A DNA stretch of 64,000 bases from assembly GCA_002205965.3 (NCBI GenBank), contig NADL03000604.1, positions 1,240,001-1,304,000 of the forward strand, read 5' to 3'. Source of the stretch: Kappaphycus alvarezii (lineage: Eukaryota > Rhodophyta > Florideophyceae > Gigartinales > Solieriaceae). The translations under genes and the position numbers were made by a program. How positions within the stretch are numbered: position 1 is the first letter of the stretch; each line of letters begins with the position of its first letter. Positions 35,460 through 46,396 of the stretch are shown piece by piece. The notes below the pieces were generated by a model. It made no database searches. It saw only the letters and a list, made by a program, of their open reading frames with translations, and had not been told where the DNA came from.

Positions 35460-35975
35460 TTGATTCCCTCTGGCGTATCGGCACCAATGGAGGCATATTT
35501 TGATGCGGACTGGGCCGGTTGTCGTGAGACAAGAAGGTCCACGACTGGAATGTTGATCAAGGTGAACGAAGCACCGATCATGTGGACGAATAAGAAGCAA
35601 ACGCTGATAGCACTGTCTTCAGGAGAAGCTGAATATATTTCGCTCTCCTATTGTGGTAAGATGATTACCTGGTTGCGGAGGATATTCTTCGAAATGCTCA
35701 ATTATGAAGTCTTGAGTGAAAGTGAACCTGATATGTATCCCATCGCATTGTACTGCGATAGAACAACGGCGGCGTCTATTGCCAGTAAGCCCAAAACGTC
35801 TGAAAGGTACAAGAACATATCATTGAAATATCATCATGTGAAAGAATTATTGACGACGGGCGTTGTGCTACTAATGAAGATTAGTACCAGCGTGCAACCA
35901 GCTGACGTGTTGACAAAAACTTTAAGAGTTGAAAAACTCGAGACAATGCGCTTGCTCTGTGGTTTACGATCCTGA
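35460..35975 (+). pseudogene. Copia RNase H with intact frame
   Basis: This 171-codon frame has the full copia RNase H pattern: AYFDADWAGCRETRRSTTG (first Asp), WTNKKQTLIALSSGEAEYIS (Glu), LYCDRTTAASIASKP (Asp), KNISLKYHHVKELL and DVLTKTL. It ends about 240 bp before the right LTR. The domain itself has no visible break, but the protein cannot be made because of the stops upstream. Confidence 0.85.
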
Positions 35976-36211
35976 CGTCTTCATTGCTAACTTTTTGTAT
36001 TGTTCTTGTTCTCTTTGTTTTGAAGTGTATGTTACAGACTTTTTTGGATCTCTTTGCTATCTATTACTTTGTTCCATTGAGCGCTATACCTTTTCCTTCG
36101 GTTATGAGTTTTTCCCAAAGGGTTTTGTCATGACAAAGGTTTTTAATGGTAGTCGCTATATCTTAGGTTGTACGCAACACATGCCTTAGTAATCATGTTT
36201 GCGAGGGACAG

Positions 36212-36347
36212 TGAATGACGCAGTGACAGCCATTCGTTGGCTCAGCGCACAGTGTCCACCCGTTGGAATTCCGCTAGCATAATACAGTAAAGGGCGGCCG
36301 GCGGTATGCACTGCCCCGACTCGTCTCGAGTCAAGCCGCGATCTTCA
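36212..36347 (+). repeat. Right LTR of the 5.2-kb copia element
   Basis: It begins TGAATGACGCAGTGACAGCC and ends CGCGATCTTCA, followed by the CAAAAA duplication. It has a few extra bases (AGTAAAGGGCG) relative to the left copy. Confidence 0.88.
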
Positions 36348-36353
36348 CAAAAA

Positions 36354-37383
36354 TGTACAACCATCGAGGATATCAGTTCACTGATTTTCACCAAGTTAGA
36401 TCTGCAAAAATATGCGATGTCGCAATTTTTTTGAAAAAGACCCAAATTTTCTTACGCTTTCGAGAAATTTCCGGAATAATTAAAAATAGTTTGGCTTCAA
36501 TTTATGAAAATGCAATGACTTGCGTTTACTGTATACTGTACCGTAGAGCAGCACAGTAGGGAATTCTTATGCATGGAAGTGTGGTCGGCATAATGAATAA
36601 AAATGAAATGCGTTGTATCCACGTCGCGGGAGCGCGTCGAAGGCCGCTGTTCTCACTGGCCTAGTGATTCATCGCGCACTCACCTGGTACGGATTTTTGA
36701 CATATCGGATGTATCCGGGATCTTTCTGTCCCGTGTGAGTAGTCCTTCAGAAACGATATGCAGCACTGCTCAGGCTGAAAAAGTTGGGATTCGCTGTGGT
36801 GATGAGTCGTACGTGTTCATTGCGGACCAAGTAAATGAGCAACGTGCGCTATTTACAGCGTCGCTGGAATATTCGGTAGAAATGTTTTGATGTAATATGG
36901 AAGGCGCGACCTGTGCGTTGGTTGATCAAAATTCAAGGGTTGCCCAGGAATGGCGGGAACTAATTCATGTCTACGACGTCTAGAATATGCAGACGTTATG
37001 TATATGAATCTGGGACAGCTGCGTTGGACGTAAAACCACTCTAAACTTCCCCCGTCTGAATTATTGTTGCATTAGCAAGTTGTGGTGGAAGGCTGCGCCA
37101 CATTTCGATGGGTCTTACTAACTTATGCGCAACGGGATGAGGGACGTACTTCAGCAGTCGATATCCTCAAACTGAATTTGCTCTCTCTGGTAATAAATTA
37201 GGTTGACTTACTGCAAGTGATGCTAAGGTTGAAAGTCCTGTGAACTTGCATTCAAACCATGCTTCAGGATCTAAAGTAAAACTAACAAAGCGTTTCTAAC
37301 CACTGGAAAGTTTTCTCCAGCATTGAAGTATTACCACTCGCAATCTTGTTCCCTAGTTACTCGACTATAGATGGGATCTGTCA
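36354..37383. other. Stretch without a supported gene
   Basis: A small CAGTA-type cluster lies at about 36527-36556 (TACTGTATACTGTACCG). A 95-codon frame at 36603-36890 has no recognisable motif. Nothing else seen. Confidence 0.4.
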
Positions 37384-37793
37384 ATGATTGCGAGTTCTGC
37401 ACTGGAGGAGGATGCGTGCTTCTTCCTCATCAACTGGCCCCTCCTTTTGATGGAACAGTGAAATAAAGAAATAAACTTTGGGAAGCCAGCCAGGAAACCA
37501 AAGACTGCTGCTAGTTTCAAACATTTCAATCCCTTTCGCTATATGTCGCGACTCCTTGACATCCAGCCATGGTATTCGCGCCTGGATTTGATTGAACACT
37601 AGGCGGTACACGGTTTTAACTTAGCTTGTATGGAAACTGAAAGTCCTGAACCGCTGCGAGCTGAGTATGAGATGCAGTATTTGTTCGATACGGTCATGTC
37701 GATAAAGGGATCGGTGTGGAGCATAGCTATCCGCTTACAACATTTAACTAGCCATTCTGAAAAGAGCGTACAAGTGTATCTGGAATTTTATTG
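37384..37793 (+). pseudogene. Stop-poor reading frame, possibly a decayed gene of unknown kind
   Basis: One frame of 137 codons starts at an ATG (37384) and ends at TGA (37791-37793), with only two internal stops (about 37459 and 37600). Its protein-like composition includes FKHFNPFRYMSRLLDIQPWY and RAEYEMQYLFDTVMSIKGSV. I do not recognise a family. In this base composition a random frame would have more stops, so a former gene is plausible but not shown. Confidence 0.22.
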
Positions 37794-38395
37794 ATACTAC
37801 TTGCCATGTGTATGCAGCAAACAACTTCAATGCCGATCCAACCCTGATCCCTGTTGATAATTAATCAAGGCATTCTAGTCGTGCCCGCAACACACTATCA
37901 CCACCTCAGAAAAAGCCACGAAATGACCTGTGGTCCGCTTTACAAGTGCCACCTTTTCTCATTCGGTATGTACAGCTTGACAGCTTCGAAAGCTGTTAAA
38001 GTGTATGTCACTGTCATTTAGCTCTATTGATCATATCCATTCCATGGCGCAATGTTTCGAAATTTCGTTCCCGGGCGGAAAAATCAGTGCTCGGTATATC
38101 AGTCTTCGAAACGGAATTGAGGGCTATGCGTCGCGCGTCGTCCATGCTAACCATTTTCCTCGCATCTCGGGCGCTTCCTCCCCGCTTCTTCTTGACTTCG
38201 ACAAACTGTCAAGACTAGATCGCGGACGCCCATCTCGGCCTATTGTTAGTTTCCGACCTAACCTTAACATTCCTCTTGCCCCTGGTCGCCAACTTCCCGA
38301 TGGTGGTGACAAGCCACCAGCAGCAGCAGACGCTCCAGCGTTATGGTCCAGGCTCTTGTTTCGAGTTGCCCCCCGCTTCTTATCTAGGCTTTGCC

Positions 38396-38743
38396 TCATA
38401 GAAAAGTCCCCGCTTGCGGGGGTTCATGTCGACGTGCAGACGTTTCCTGTATCGAACGGCCTGTCCGGTCCTGGTACTGATCAATTTGGTAGTACCCGGT
38501 AGGTTGCTCTTGCAGGGACGCACGTTGTCCGAAGAACGGCCTTCCAGCCTCAGAGCCAAACGACCTCGGATACATTTGCGGATCTCGCATTTGATTCCAG
38601 ACCGGCAATGATCGTCGACCAGGTGTTGGCGCTAACGAGTCTGCGAGACCGATAAGGCCATTTTTTCCCACTTCTGAAATGGGACCGCGGCCACTTGCCT
38701 CGCTGCACGTCCAAGCCCATCCGGCGATTGCCCAAGTTTCCAT
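38396..38743 (-). other. Possible C-terminal extension of the kinase in another frame
   Basis: From about 38740 leftward the frame next to the kinase frame stays open for over 110 codons. It reads as a disordered Ser/Arg/Gln-rich tail (GLADSLAPTPGRRSLPVWNQ). A third open piece follows at 38399-38124. If a small intron or a frameshift lies near 38740, the kinase has a longer tail than the 642 residues annotated. Confidence 0.3.
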
Positions 38744-40560
38744 TTCAGTTCCCTTTTGTGCAAAATCGCTGGAAACTCACCGGATGCCGAAACATCATCG
38801 TCATCGCTGAAACTGACATGTCTCCATTCCTCTGGGTTTATGTTGCGGAGCAGGTACCGATCGAGAGTCATCGAGCTTATTTCTTGCATCTCAGCCAAAG
38901 CCAGCGCCGTCGCTGAGTCACTTTGCTCTCCTAATTGCTGTGCTCTGCCTATTGCCAGCCTCGCGACGACGCTCCCACGCTGCTCCTTGTCACTAACAAA
39001 GCGAGATATGTCATCGGGGTGTGGATCCTTCCGGGCCACTCTCACCCAGTCTACTCCGCGGAAAAAAGGGTGCCGCTTAACATCTTCCAACGTCGACCGT
39101 CGAAATGGATCGTGCTGGAGCAGTCCCTTAATCAGGGAGACAGCCTCTAAGCTTAAAGATGAAGAGTACCTCACCGGCCTTGTCCGTTGCAGTTCTTCCA
39201 TTTCCTCCATCGTACGTCCTTTAAAGTTAAATGGTGTCCTGCCTGTTAAAATGTGGTAGACGAAAACACCGAGACACCACATGTCAAGCGATACATTGTA
39301 TGGGTTTGATTGCAGCATTTCAGGGGCTGCGTATGCTGTCGTACCGCAGATGGTTTGAGTTAGATAGTCATGTTCCGACTTGAGAACCTTTGCCAAGCCA
39401 AAGTCTGCCAGCCGAACGTGCCCGTCTCCGTCGAGCACAACATTTTCCGGTTTCAAATCACGGTAGACAATATTGCGTTCATGCAACCATGACAACGCCA
39501 ACACAATCTCCGCTATTATCCTACGTGCATGATTTTCACTTAGTCTGCCTCGATTACTCTGCAGTAAAGAAAACACGTCCCCACCATCATAAAAGTCGGT
39601 AGCGAAATATAGATGGGAATCAGTCTGAAACGCATATCTCAACTGAATCAAGAAAGGACATCCTGAACACATCTCCAGCACCATTCTCTCATTAATGACG
39701 TGTTGAAAAGTCAATTGCGTGCGAAATACTCGAGACTTATCAATTACCTTCAACGCTAATCGGGCATTGGTTCGGTTGTCCCTCACCAAAAATACCTTCC
39801 CACTCGCGCCTTTCCCGATCGCAGTAATCCAGTCAAAGTCTGCCAATCGCATGGTAGTGTACTGGTAAGTATGCGTCTGCAATGCAACACACCACTGTTG
39901 CGCCTCTTGTGCACTTGTCATCCGCAACACCAAAAACTGTCCATCTGTCCGCCTCAATTTCACCTGGGAGTAGGTTGAGGTATTCTTCAAGTCAACAATA
40001 CAATTCGTAGCCGTAAACACAAGCTTAATCTGCCTCTTATTTCCAGGGACGTAGTCGGCTCCATTGTTTGGCTCACAAAAAAGCAACATCCCGCCCCTCA
40101 GTTCACCCCAAAACGGCATCCATTGAGACCGAAACAGTGCTGAAATCTTCGGCCCATCCCTCTTGACCAACAAATACCCATCGGCACAGCAAGGGAGTTC
40201 CCTAACTAACGCCAATGCATCAAACGCCAATTGTCTTCTCAAAGCGGCGCCATCCTCCGGTCGCATATTCAATGAGGCGCGTTGTGCGACTGAATTTGGA
40301 ATATAAAAAGCGCCTGGAACTCTGGGCATGGAGCTTCCAGTGCTGGTGGCATCGACGCTGGGTACCGAGGCGGATGCGGGGGCAGGGGACGTGGTATGAT
40401 GGAAGGAAGTAATCAAATTGGATTGTTGATCAACATGTGTGGATGAGTTGGGAGTGGATGCAGACGGTTGAGAGGGGTCTATATGACGATGAGCTATGGC
40501 ATCGGCACGGGAGGAGATGCTGTTGCGAACACGAGAGGCAGTATGTCGCCAGTCAACCAT
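38632..40560 (-). CDS. AKT-like AGC protein kinase with N-terminal PH domain
   Basis: This 642-residue protein has a Ser/Thr/Pro-rich N-terminus (1-90), then a PH domain (about 126-232: CADGYLLVKR, FRSQWMPFWGEL, closing Trp in QQWCVAL), which in this family binds phosphoinositides. The kinase domain (about 243-500) has glycine loop GKGASGKV (249-256), Lys 271 in ALKVIDK, YRDLKPEN (366-373), DFG (386-388), activation loop TQTICGTTAYAAPEM and APE (412-414). YRDLKPEN and TICGT are AGC marks. The hydrophobic motif F-x-x-F-[ST]-[FY] of AKT is not seen in the tail. PH plus AGC kinase is the PKB/AKT order, but orthology is not proven; other PH-AGC kinases of protists are possible. The start is a clean ATG and the gene is intronless. 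Confidence 0.92.
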   Translation of the reverse strand: MVDWRHTASRVRNSISSRADAIAHRHIDPSQPSASTPNSSTHVDQQSNLITSFHHTTSPAPASASVPSVDATSTGSSMPRVPGAFYIPNSVAQRASLNMRPEDGAALRRQLAFDALALVRELPCCADGYLLVKRDGPKISALFRSQWMPFWGELRGGMLLFCEPNNGADYVPGNKRQIKLVFTATNCIVDLKNTSTYSQVKLRRTDGQFLVLRMTSAQEAQQWCVALQTHTYQYTTMRLADFDWITAIGKGASGKVFLVRDNRTNARLALKVIDKSRVFRTQLTFQHVINERMVLEMCSGCPFLIQLRYAFQTDSHLYFATDFYDGGDVFSLLQSNRGRLSENHARRIIAEIVLALSWLHERNIVYRDLKPENVVLDGDGHVRLADFGLAKVLKSEHDYLTQTICGTTAYAAPEMLQSNPYNVSLDMWCLGVFVYHILTGRTPFNFKGRTMEEMEELQRTRPVRYSSSLSLEAVSLIKGLLQHDPFRRSTLEDVKRHPFFRGVDWVRVARKDPHPDDISRFVSDKEQRGSVVARLAIGRAQQLGEQSDSATALALAEMQEISSMTLDRYLLRNINPEEWRHVSFSDDDDVSASGEFPAILHKRELKWKLGQSPDGLGRAARQVAAVPFQKWEKMALSVSQTR

Positions 40561-41785
40561 TTCGGGGCAATGAATGAACTTATGGAAGAGGGAGGGTTGT
40601 AAATGGTTTCCACAAGACAGGAGGTTTTCCTTCTGGGCAAAATGAAAAGCGCGGAGCGACTAAAATTAAAGATGAGTGAGAATCGTTGGGTGATGATGGA
40701 AAATCAGATATGGATGATCATGAAGTCAGTGAGAAAGGGAAAGCAGACCTGCGGAATATCCGCACACGTTGGCTTTGCAGGGATATTTGAGGGAAGGGGA
40801 AGGGTGCGAGTGAGAAACGGGACGGTGCGGCGTGAAATGGAGTTGGGACGAGACAAACGATAAGGATGGAGAGACGGTTTTGATGAAGAGGTTGGTTGAT
40901 AGGTAGGGAAGGAAACGTTTGGCGTTGAGAAACGAGGTGAAGAGATTGAATGAGCCCAGGCAACAAGTGACGAAAAGGTTAGAAAGGGGAATGGAAAAGG
41001 AGATTGGTGTATGGGCTGGTTGGAAACACCGGGCCGGAAAGGATGATCAAGGGCAGGGGCTAGGCGAGGAGGGTGTGTACGCGAGGGGGATGGAGGCAGT
41101 GGTGCTGGAAGCGGGAAGTTGGAATGTGAGGAAGGTTATTGTGACGAGAACAAGCGAGGAAGGAAGGGAAAATGACGTCAGAGTTGGGGTTTGGTGGTGA
41201 ATTGAGGGGCCAGCAGTTGGGGGATGGAGGAGTAGGGCGGTAGCAAGGGGCGAATAGGAGTGCGATAGTCGGAGGTGAGACAAGCCGTAAGGGTGCGGTT
41301 GCGGATTGGATGGGTTGTGGTTCGATGATGGTTCGATGATAACTGGCACGGGACAGATCGAGTCGAGGGAGATGGTAGGGGCCGATTGAGTTGCTAATAA
41401 AGAAACGGCAGGGCCAAAGACAAACACGCGGGATACGGTATTGGGTTGTGGACTGAAGGCCTGTTTGGTGGCCAGAATGGCAGATTTCGTTTGGGCTTGA
41501 ACAGAGGTGGTCGGGTAACGAAAATAATTCCGGGCCGAAGGGATGGACACAGTACAAAAGAAAAACGCTAATTTCGCAATTTCGTCTATTGGCATCACTT
41601 GAACACAACTGGATTCATACTTGTCCTATTCCTATCCTACCGTGGCTTTCCCCTTTCACATATTATTATGACACTTGAATAAGCCGTAAAAACATCAACG
41701 ACATCTCGATTTCAACAGATTTTCTGTTTTTCATTAATTTTGTGAGAGGTGAAATACTGACATTAATTACCTTACAATGACAAAT
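40561..41785. promoter_or_regulatory. Upstream region of the kinase gene, pyrimidine-rich on the coding strand
   Basis: About 1 kb before the kinase ATG is strongly C/T-rich on the minus strand. This gives long but motif-free frames of 182-183 codons in two registers (41047-41608), rich in Pro, Ser, Leu and Thr. I read it as 5' UTR and promoter. A short upstream gene on the minus strand cannot be excluded. Confidence 0.35.
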
Positions 41786-41804
41786 ATACTGTACAGTACT
41801 GTAT
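41786..41804. repeat. CAGTA/TACTG tract, 1.2 kb upstream of the kinase
   Basis: TATACTGTACAGTACTGTA is a near-perfect palindrome around a GTAC core. Confidence 0.7.
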
Positions 41805-44764
41805 GACAAACATTCTATATATTTATAAATATTCTTTTATCCCCTTAAAAATGATTCTGTTTACGTGGCCTCATGTATTGGTTTCATATGCCCTCTATAT
41901 AGCGCTTTTCAATACTAAACCCCTTGGTGAGCCAGCACCACACCATGCGCCGCTCTATGCCGAGAACAAACTACTGTACAATTGCTGTGGTGCATCATGG
42001 CCTGAATGACCAAATATCTCCTTTTTCATTTTCTTGGTGCCAACATTGTCCTTACCAACAAGCTGCTCATTGCCGAAAGGGTGGCATTACCCGGCTTCCC
42101 CTTCCTTCCGACAATGGGAATCACATTGTTCAAACTCTCAGTTCCTGCCCAACTCCCGGCATTTTTTTCGGTCCCTAACCGTCACTTTCCAGCCCAATGG
42201 CCTTCATGACCCGGCCGTGTATTTTGTCGTTTTGAAATTTCTAATACATGCGCACTGGCAAACCCCGACGTCGACCTCAGCGGTACCCAACAAGTCGGTG
42301 TGTCTCTTGGAACAAAGCTAGCATCATGTCGCATGTTCTGGCGCGTGTAACGTCGTCATCAGGCCAGAAGCTGTCGTTCATACTGCCGCTTTCCTCATTG
42401 CTGCGATGGCCCATATTACTTATTGGATACTTGCTGCCCAGTTGTTGTCACGCAATTTCCAACTTGTGAATGTTTAGCCATAGTTTCACCTCTGCGAAAT
42501 CAAAGTTGTGCGATTGTAACCTGATGCCCCGAAATGCGCTTGGCGCTGCGGGGCTCATCGGATGATTCCTTTAGAATATTGAAATGGCTCGACAAGCGTA
42601 GTGCACATCCCCTAGGATGCAATGCATTCTATCCCCCTGAACCCCTTTACCCTTGGAAAGGGTGCAACATATTGTCACCTTACTTGCACATACGTACATT
42701 TGTTTCACAAAGAGCCAGTTTGGGAGAGCATTGCTACGCACTTTTGAGGGTATTGCTGGATGGCAAAGGGGGCTGGGGGCCCCTTGCCGGCCGGGGCGGG
42801 AATTAGCACCTTTTGTTAAATAAAATAAAATATGAGCTTAAATTTGGCAGGATGCCGTAAAGTGCATCTTCTTTTGTATGAGCTCAAAAAGATTACATAC
42901 AAAAAACCCTGAAACACGTTTGGAAGATACAGAAGTACTGTACGGCGATTACAGTACATTATCTCGTAGCACAAAAGTACTACAGTATACTGTACTGTAC
43001 AGTACTACTGAATTTTTTTTGAGAGGTGGTCGTCAAACAGTGTCATACTGCACGAGGGATTACGGGTTACTCAGGTTGAGTAAGACCCCAATTTTGAACA
43101 GTTTGGTACGGTATACGTACAGTACAGTACAGTACAGTACAAAACATAACAAATAGTGTTTCAATATCCCTCGTCCCAACTGTGTCTGTGCGGTACACTG
43201 ACTGCTGCACACTTGTCCTGCAGTGCGACATAGAAATTACGGTACAGGACAGCAACGCCCGGTTGCATATTTCCTTACTGTTCATCTTACAAACGCTACC
43301 ACCATCCCCGCCAATCACTGCACGGTAATGCTGCAAAGGCACTGTGGCTCATCAGACTGATTGTGCCACCGCACTAACAGTTTACCCACACCACCCACTG
43401 CTTGCAATTTGCAGTTATATACTGCAACTGCCGACTACATTGAAACCAGGTAGCTGTAATCTCAACAGATACCGCAGATGATAACGGGGAGCTGCGACCG
43501 ACCTCGGCTCATCCGGCCGTAGCCGACTCTACCATAATTCAGTCCGCAACACCCTTGCCGTTAACATCCTCCGCGCTGCCGGCCCCGACCACAATTTCAA
43601 GTCCCCCCTTCTCGTCCCTGGCACCGAGCTCCAGCCTGCAGCCATCCTGCTACAGACCCACGGGCTCCACCCACTGACACCGCTTTCCGCCCTTGTCTAC
43701 TTCCCGCATCAGCGCTACCCAAATCTCCAGAGCAGCCGCCGAGATCTGCCCACAGAAATAAGCTTCGCGACCTCAACCGCAAATTGCCCCGCCGAGGCCT
43801 CAACCTCCCGACTGCCCCGTACCAGCCCCAACCATGTCCTTTCAGCTGATCGCATTTGATTCTCTCGGCGCCTCTTCTATTGCTGCATCCTCGTTTATTG
43901 CTGATTTCATCCTGAGCATTGCCCGCCGCTTCTTCGACGATACCGGAACGGTTTGCTGAGGATCCATAACCTCTTCGGTGCCGTCATCTGGTCGTCTATT
44001 GCGATGGTTATACTGTTCTCGGGTTCCACCGCACGATGCTGGCATGTCCTATCGGGTTAGTTCCCAACTGTCAGGCCAGTGTAGTCGGTGGGCTCAAAAT
44101 ACCCCATGAGCAGAGAATGAGCCTACACGACAGTCGCTATATATGTGCTGTGCCACGGCGATGTGCGTCCTGATGCAGAGAGGCTCGCTCATGCGGTTGT
44201 GAACAAGACTGAAGTACTACTTGGCTCGGCACTTCGCAGTTGTTAGGCGCACAAAGTACATGGCTTCGCTTCAGAGGGCGTGTGACGCGATGAATTCAGG
44301 TGTTCGCGCGCGATGAGGCCCCGCCTGATGAGAGCCAAATGGTACTATTGCCAGTCGGTGCCCGCAGCTTTAGCGATGAACGCCCTCCTCACATCTACTC
44401 TGAAGAGGCTGATCCAACGTCAAAACCTAAGAGCTCTGCTACTGTAATTGTGCGATCCGTCTTTGAATGGGCTCCACACCGAATCGTGGGGATTGTCCTT
44501 CTGAGATGTGGCTTCAGATTCAGGGGTGAGTAGCTGCGCAAGGATGTCAGGTGTTGCGAAAACCAGGGTGAGTCGCCGGGGTGCGTGGAAGAATACTAGG
44601 CCTGCATCATCTGGCGATGGTGCAAAGCCCGTGTCGAAACATCAGTAGATGGCCACTGCGGGGTTTCTTGCGGCGTTAATTGTTGGATGGCTCTCGGCAA
44701 ACCAAGGTCTCGGAGGCATTTCACTGCTTTTCCGGAGAAGGCGTCTATGAACGCTGTACTCTGC
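41805..44764. other. Gene-free stretch with CAGTA tracts
   Basis: No recognisable gene or transposon domain. Pentamer tracts occur at 42934-43010 (both orientations) and 43116-43140 (ACAGTACAGTACAGTACAG). The frames at 43597-44045 and 44300-44533 are motif-free and overlap in several registers. Confidence 0.4.
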
Positions 44765-46396
44765 TGTTGCGGCTACTTCGTAGAGTCAGCCACAAGCGTT
44801 TGACCAAGTTGTGTCATCACAATCTGATATCCTATGTGGTCCAGGACCACGTCTCCTTTACCACGGACATATGCAGGTGCGACATGCAAAGTCCCGAGTA
44901 CCCCACTGTTACAAACCTAAGATAATTAGGTTTGAATAGGGTGGCTAAACTGCGTGTTGTGGGTCGCGACATACCGTACTACAGACGCGGCATACGTGGA
45001 CCAAATCGCATAACTAAGCTGCTGATAAAGCCGAGTCTTCACTCCTCTCGTTGAACATCCACTGCGGGTTGCGACAGCGGCCGCGTATACGTCTGTTACC
45101 TTCGACGTCGTTGCAGACGGCGATCCAAGCGAGTCGAAGGCTAACGGCACAAACTTCCATCCCAATTTCAATCTTCCTGGGAGGACTTCACTGGGGATGG
45201 CTGCTACTTCGCTGCAAAGCTCCCTGTCCAGGATCACAGAGGCACAGGCGTTTATATTGATGGAGAGGGTTAACGGAAAAATGGAACGTTACGGAAGGTG
45301 GAACCGTCAGTAACCACCAGAAGACCAAACTCCCCTTCCAGCAAAATCTTACTTCGGTCTGGTGACTTGAAAAAGATAAAATAGGAGATTTTAGTACTGT
45401 AGGAGTTGATTTTTATTGCAATTTTATGACTTTAGCACTGTCTAGCGAAGAATTGAAAAATTATCGCTGTCCATATAAACCCTGGTTCTGGCGGTCGGAC
45501 AGACCCTCAACACCAACAAGCACCAACAAAAAAATCCTTCAACTCAAAAAGCAACCAACTCAACCTACCCCCACTTCCTCTCCCTCTGGGCACTACTAAC
45601 CGGCCCTCAAATCTTGGTCAGTGTCCATCTTCGGGCGGCGTCGCTTGTATGTATGCAAGGGCGTCGTTCGGGGATACCTGAGAGTTTAGTCTACCTAAAC
45701 TTCCTCGCTACAGAGGGCGGAGCACTTCGTGTGCATAGGTAAGCAAGGAACTGTTGGGGAAACTTCGCCCTAGTGGCATAAGGTGGTATTTAACAGCGCT
45801 CAAGGTTAGCCAGGACAAGGAGAGAAGAAGGCCAGAAAGAAGAAGAAGGAAGCGAGCCACCACTGCAAGGTGTACAACTTCCGAACGCCGGGCAAAGACC
45901 AGTTTGAGGCCGACAAAGCCGGGCCCAAGCACCTCAACGCTTTGATTTGTCACACCAACCGCTCCGATCTCTCTGTCTGGACAAACCGCCTCCAGTGTGA
46001 GTGTGGCACTCGTGTAAGCTCGAAAGCCGATCGCTTACACCTTTCCAGCCGAAAACACCTGGCGTACGGGAAGAACGAGAAGTCCTTAATCTCATCTCTG
46101 CTTTGAATTGAATACAGACCCGGAACATCGAACTAGCTCAGAGACACCGAATCCATTGAATTACGTAGAGAAAAAAAAGAGAAAAAAAGAGAAAAAACCC
46201 CAAAAAAAGTTTTAGAGCACACCAAAACCTATCCCTTCTGCACCGTACAAATTTGGTGCCATTAGATATAGACCTCATAGGTAGCCCTACGGGAATATTT
46301 CCGCTACACCACGGTAGCGTGCCAAAACATGAATAACTGAAATTCAACACGAATATTCGGACATCCCAACACCTGTTATCTGCACCCTCCCTAACA
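44765..46396 (-). repeat. Left LTR copy split into three pieces
   Basis: 44765-44858 matches 49933-50024, about 45199-45257 matches the middle (CAGAGGCACAGGCGTTTATA), and 46264-46396 matches 50033-50164 with about four of five bases equal (for example CATAGGTAGCCCTA and GGACATCCCAAC). Intervening segments of about 340 and 1000 bp are unrelated. The larger one is bordered by ATAT on both sides, so a 4-5 bp target duplication is possible. Confidence 0.65.
45808..46106 (+). pseudogene. U1/matrin-type zinc-finger protein fragment
   Basis: A plus frame opens after a TAG at about 45805-45807 and runs to TGA at 46104-46106: a Lys-rich start (GEKKARKKKKEASHHCK), then FRTPGKDQFEADKAGPKHLN, then LQCECGTRVSSKADR and HLSSRKHLAYGK. 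The pattern is that of U1-type fingers (C-x2-C-x12-H-x5-H), but Tyr stands for the second Cys and Asp for the first His in the first finger. There is no ATG in frame; a TTAG acceptor just before suggests a second exon. An A-rich tract (about 46169-46208) follows 60 bp downstream. It lies inside the larger insertion in the split LTR, so it may be a copied or transposed gene piece. Confidence 0.35.

Larger units (their letters stand above)
31133..36347 (+). mobile_element. Ty1/copia retrotransposon with short LTRs and target duplication
   Basis: Direct repeats of about 130 bp (31133-31262 and 36212-36347) with TG...CA ends flank a copia gag-pol. The six bases CAAAAA occur directly before the left LTR (31127-31132) and directly after the right LTR (36348-36353), a target site duplication. 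TGGTAGCA starts two bases after the left LTR, matching the complement of the initiator tRNA-Met 3' end for eight bases. The purine-rich GCGAGGGACAG abuts the right LTR as the polypurine tract. The order gag, protease, integrase, RT, RNase H is typical of copia. Many stops and frame shifts show it is dead. Confidence 0.9.

Noticed and set aside
41047-41608. Two minus-strand frames of 182-183 codons upstream of the kinase
   Set aside because: They overlap in different registers, are explained by strong C/T bias, and have no motif; I cannot choose one as a gene.
46169-46208. Poly(A) tail marking a clean retrocopy end
   Set aside because: The A-rich tract is interrupted by G and C and is followed by about 55 more bases of insert, so it is not at the insertion boundary.
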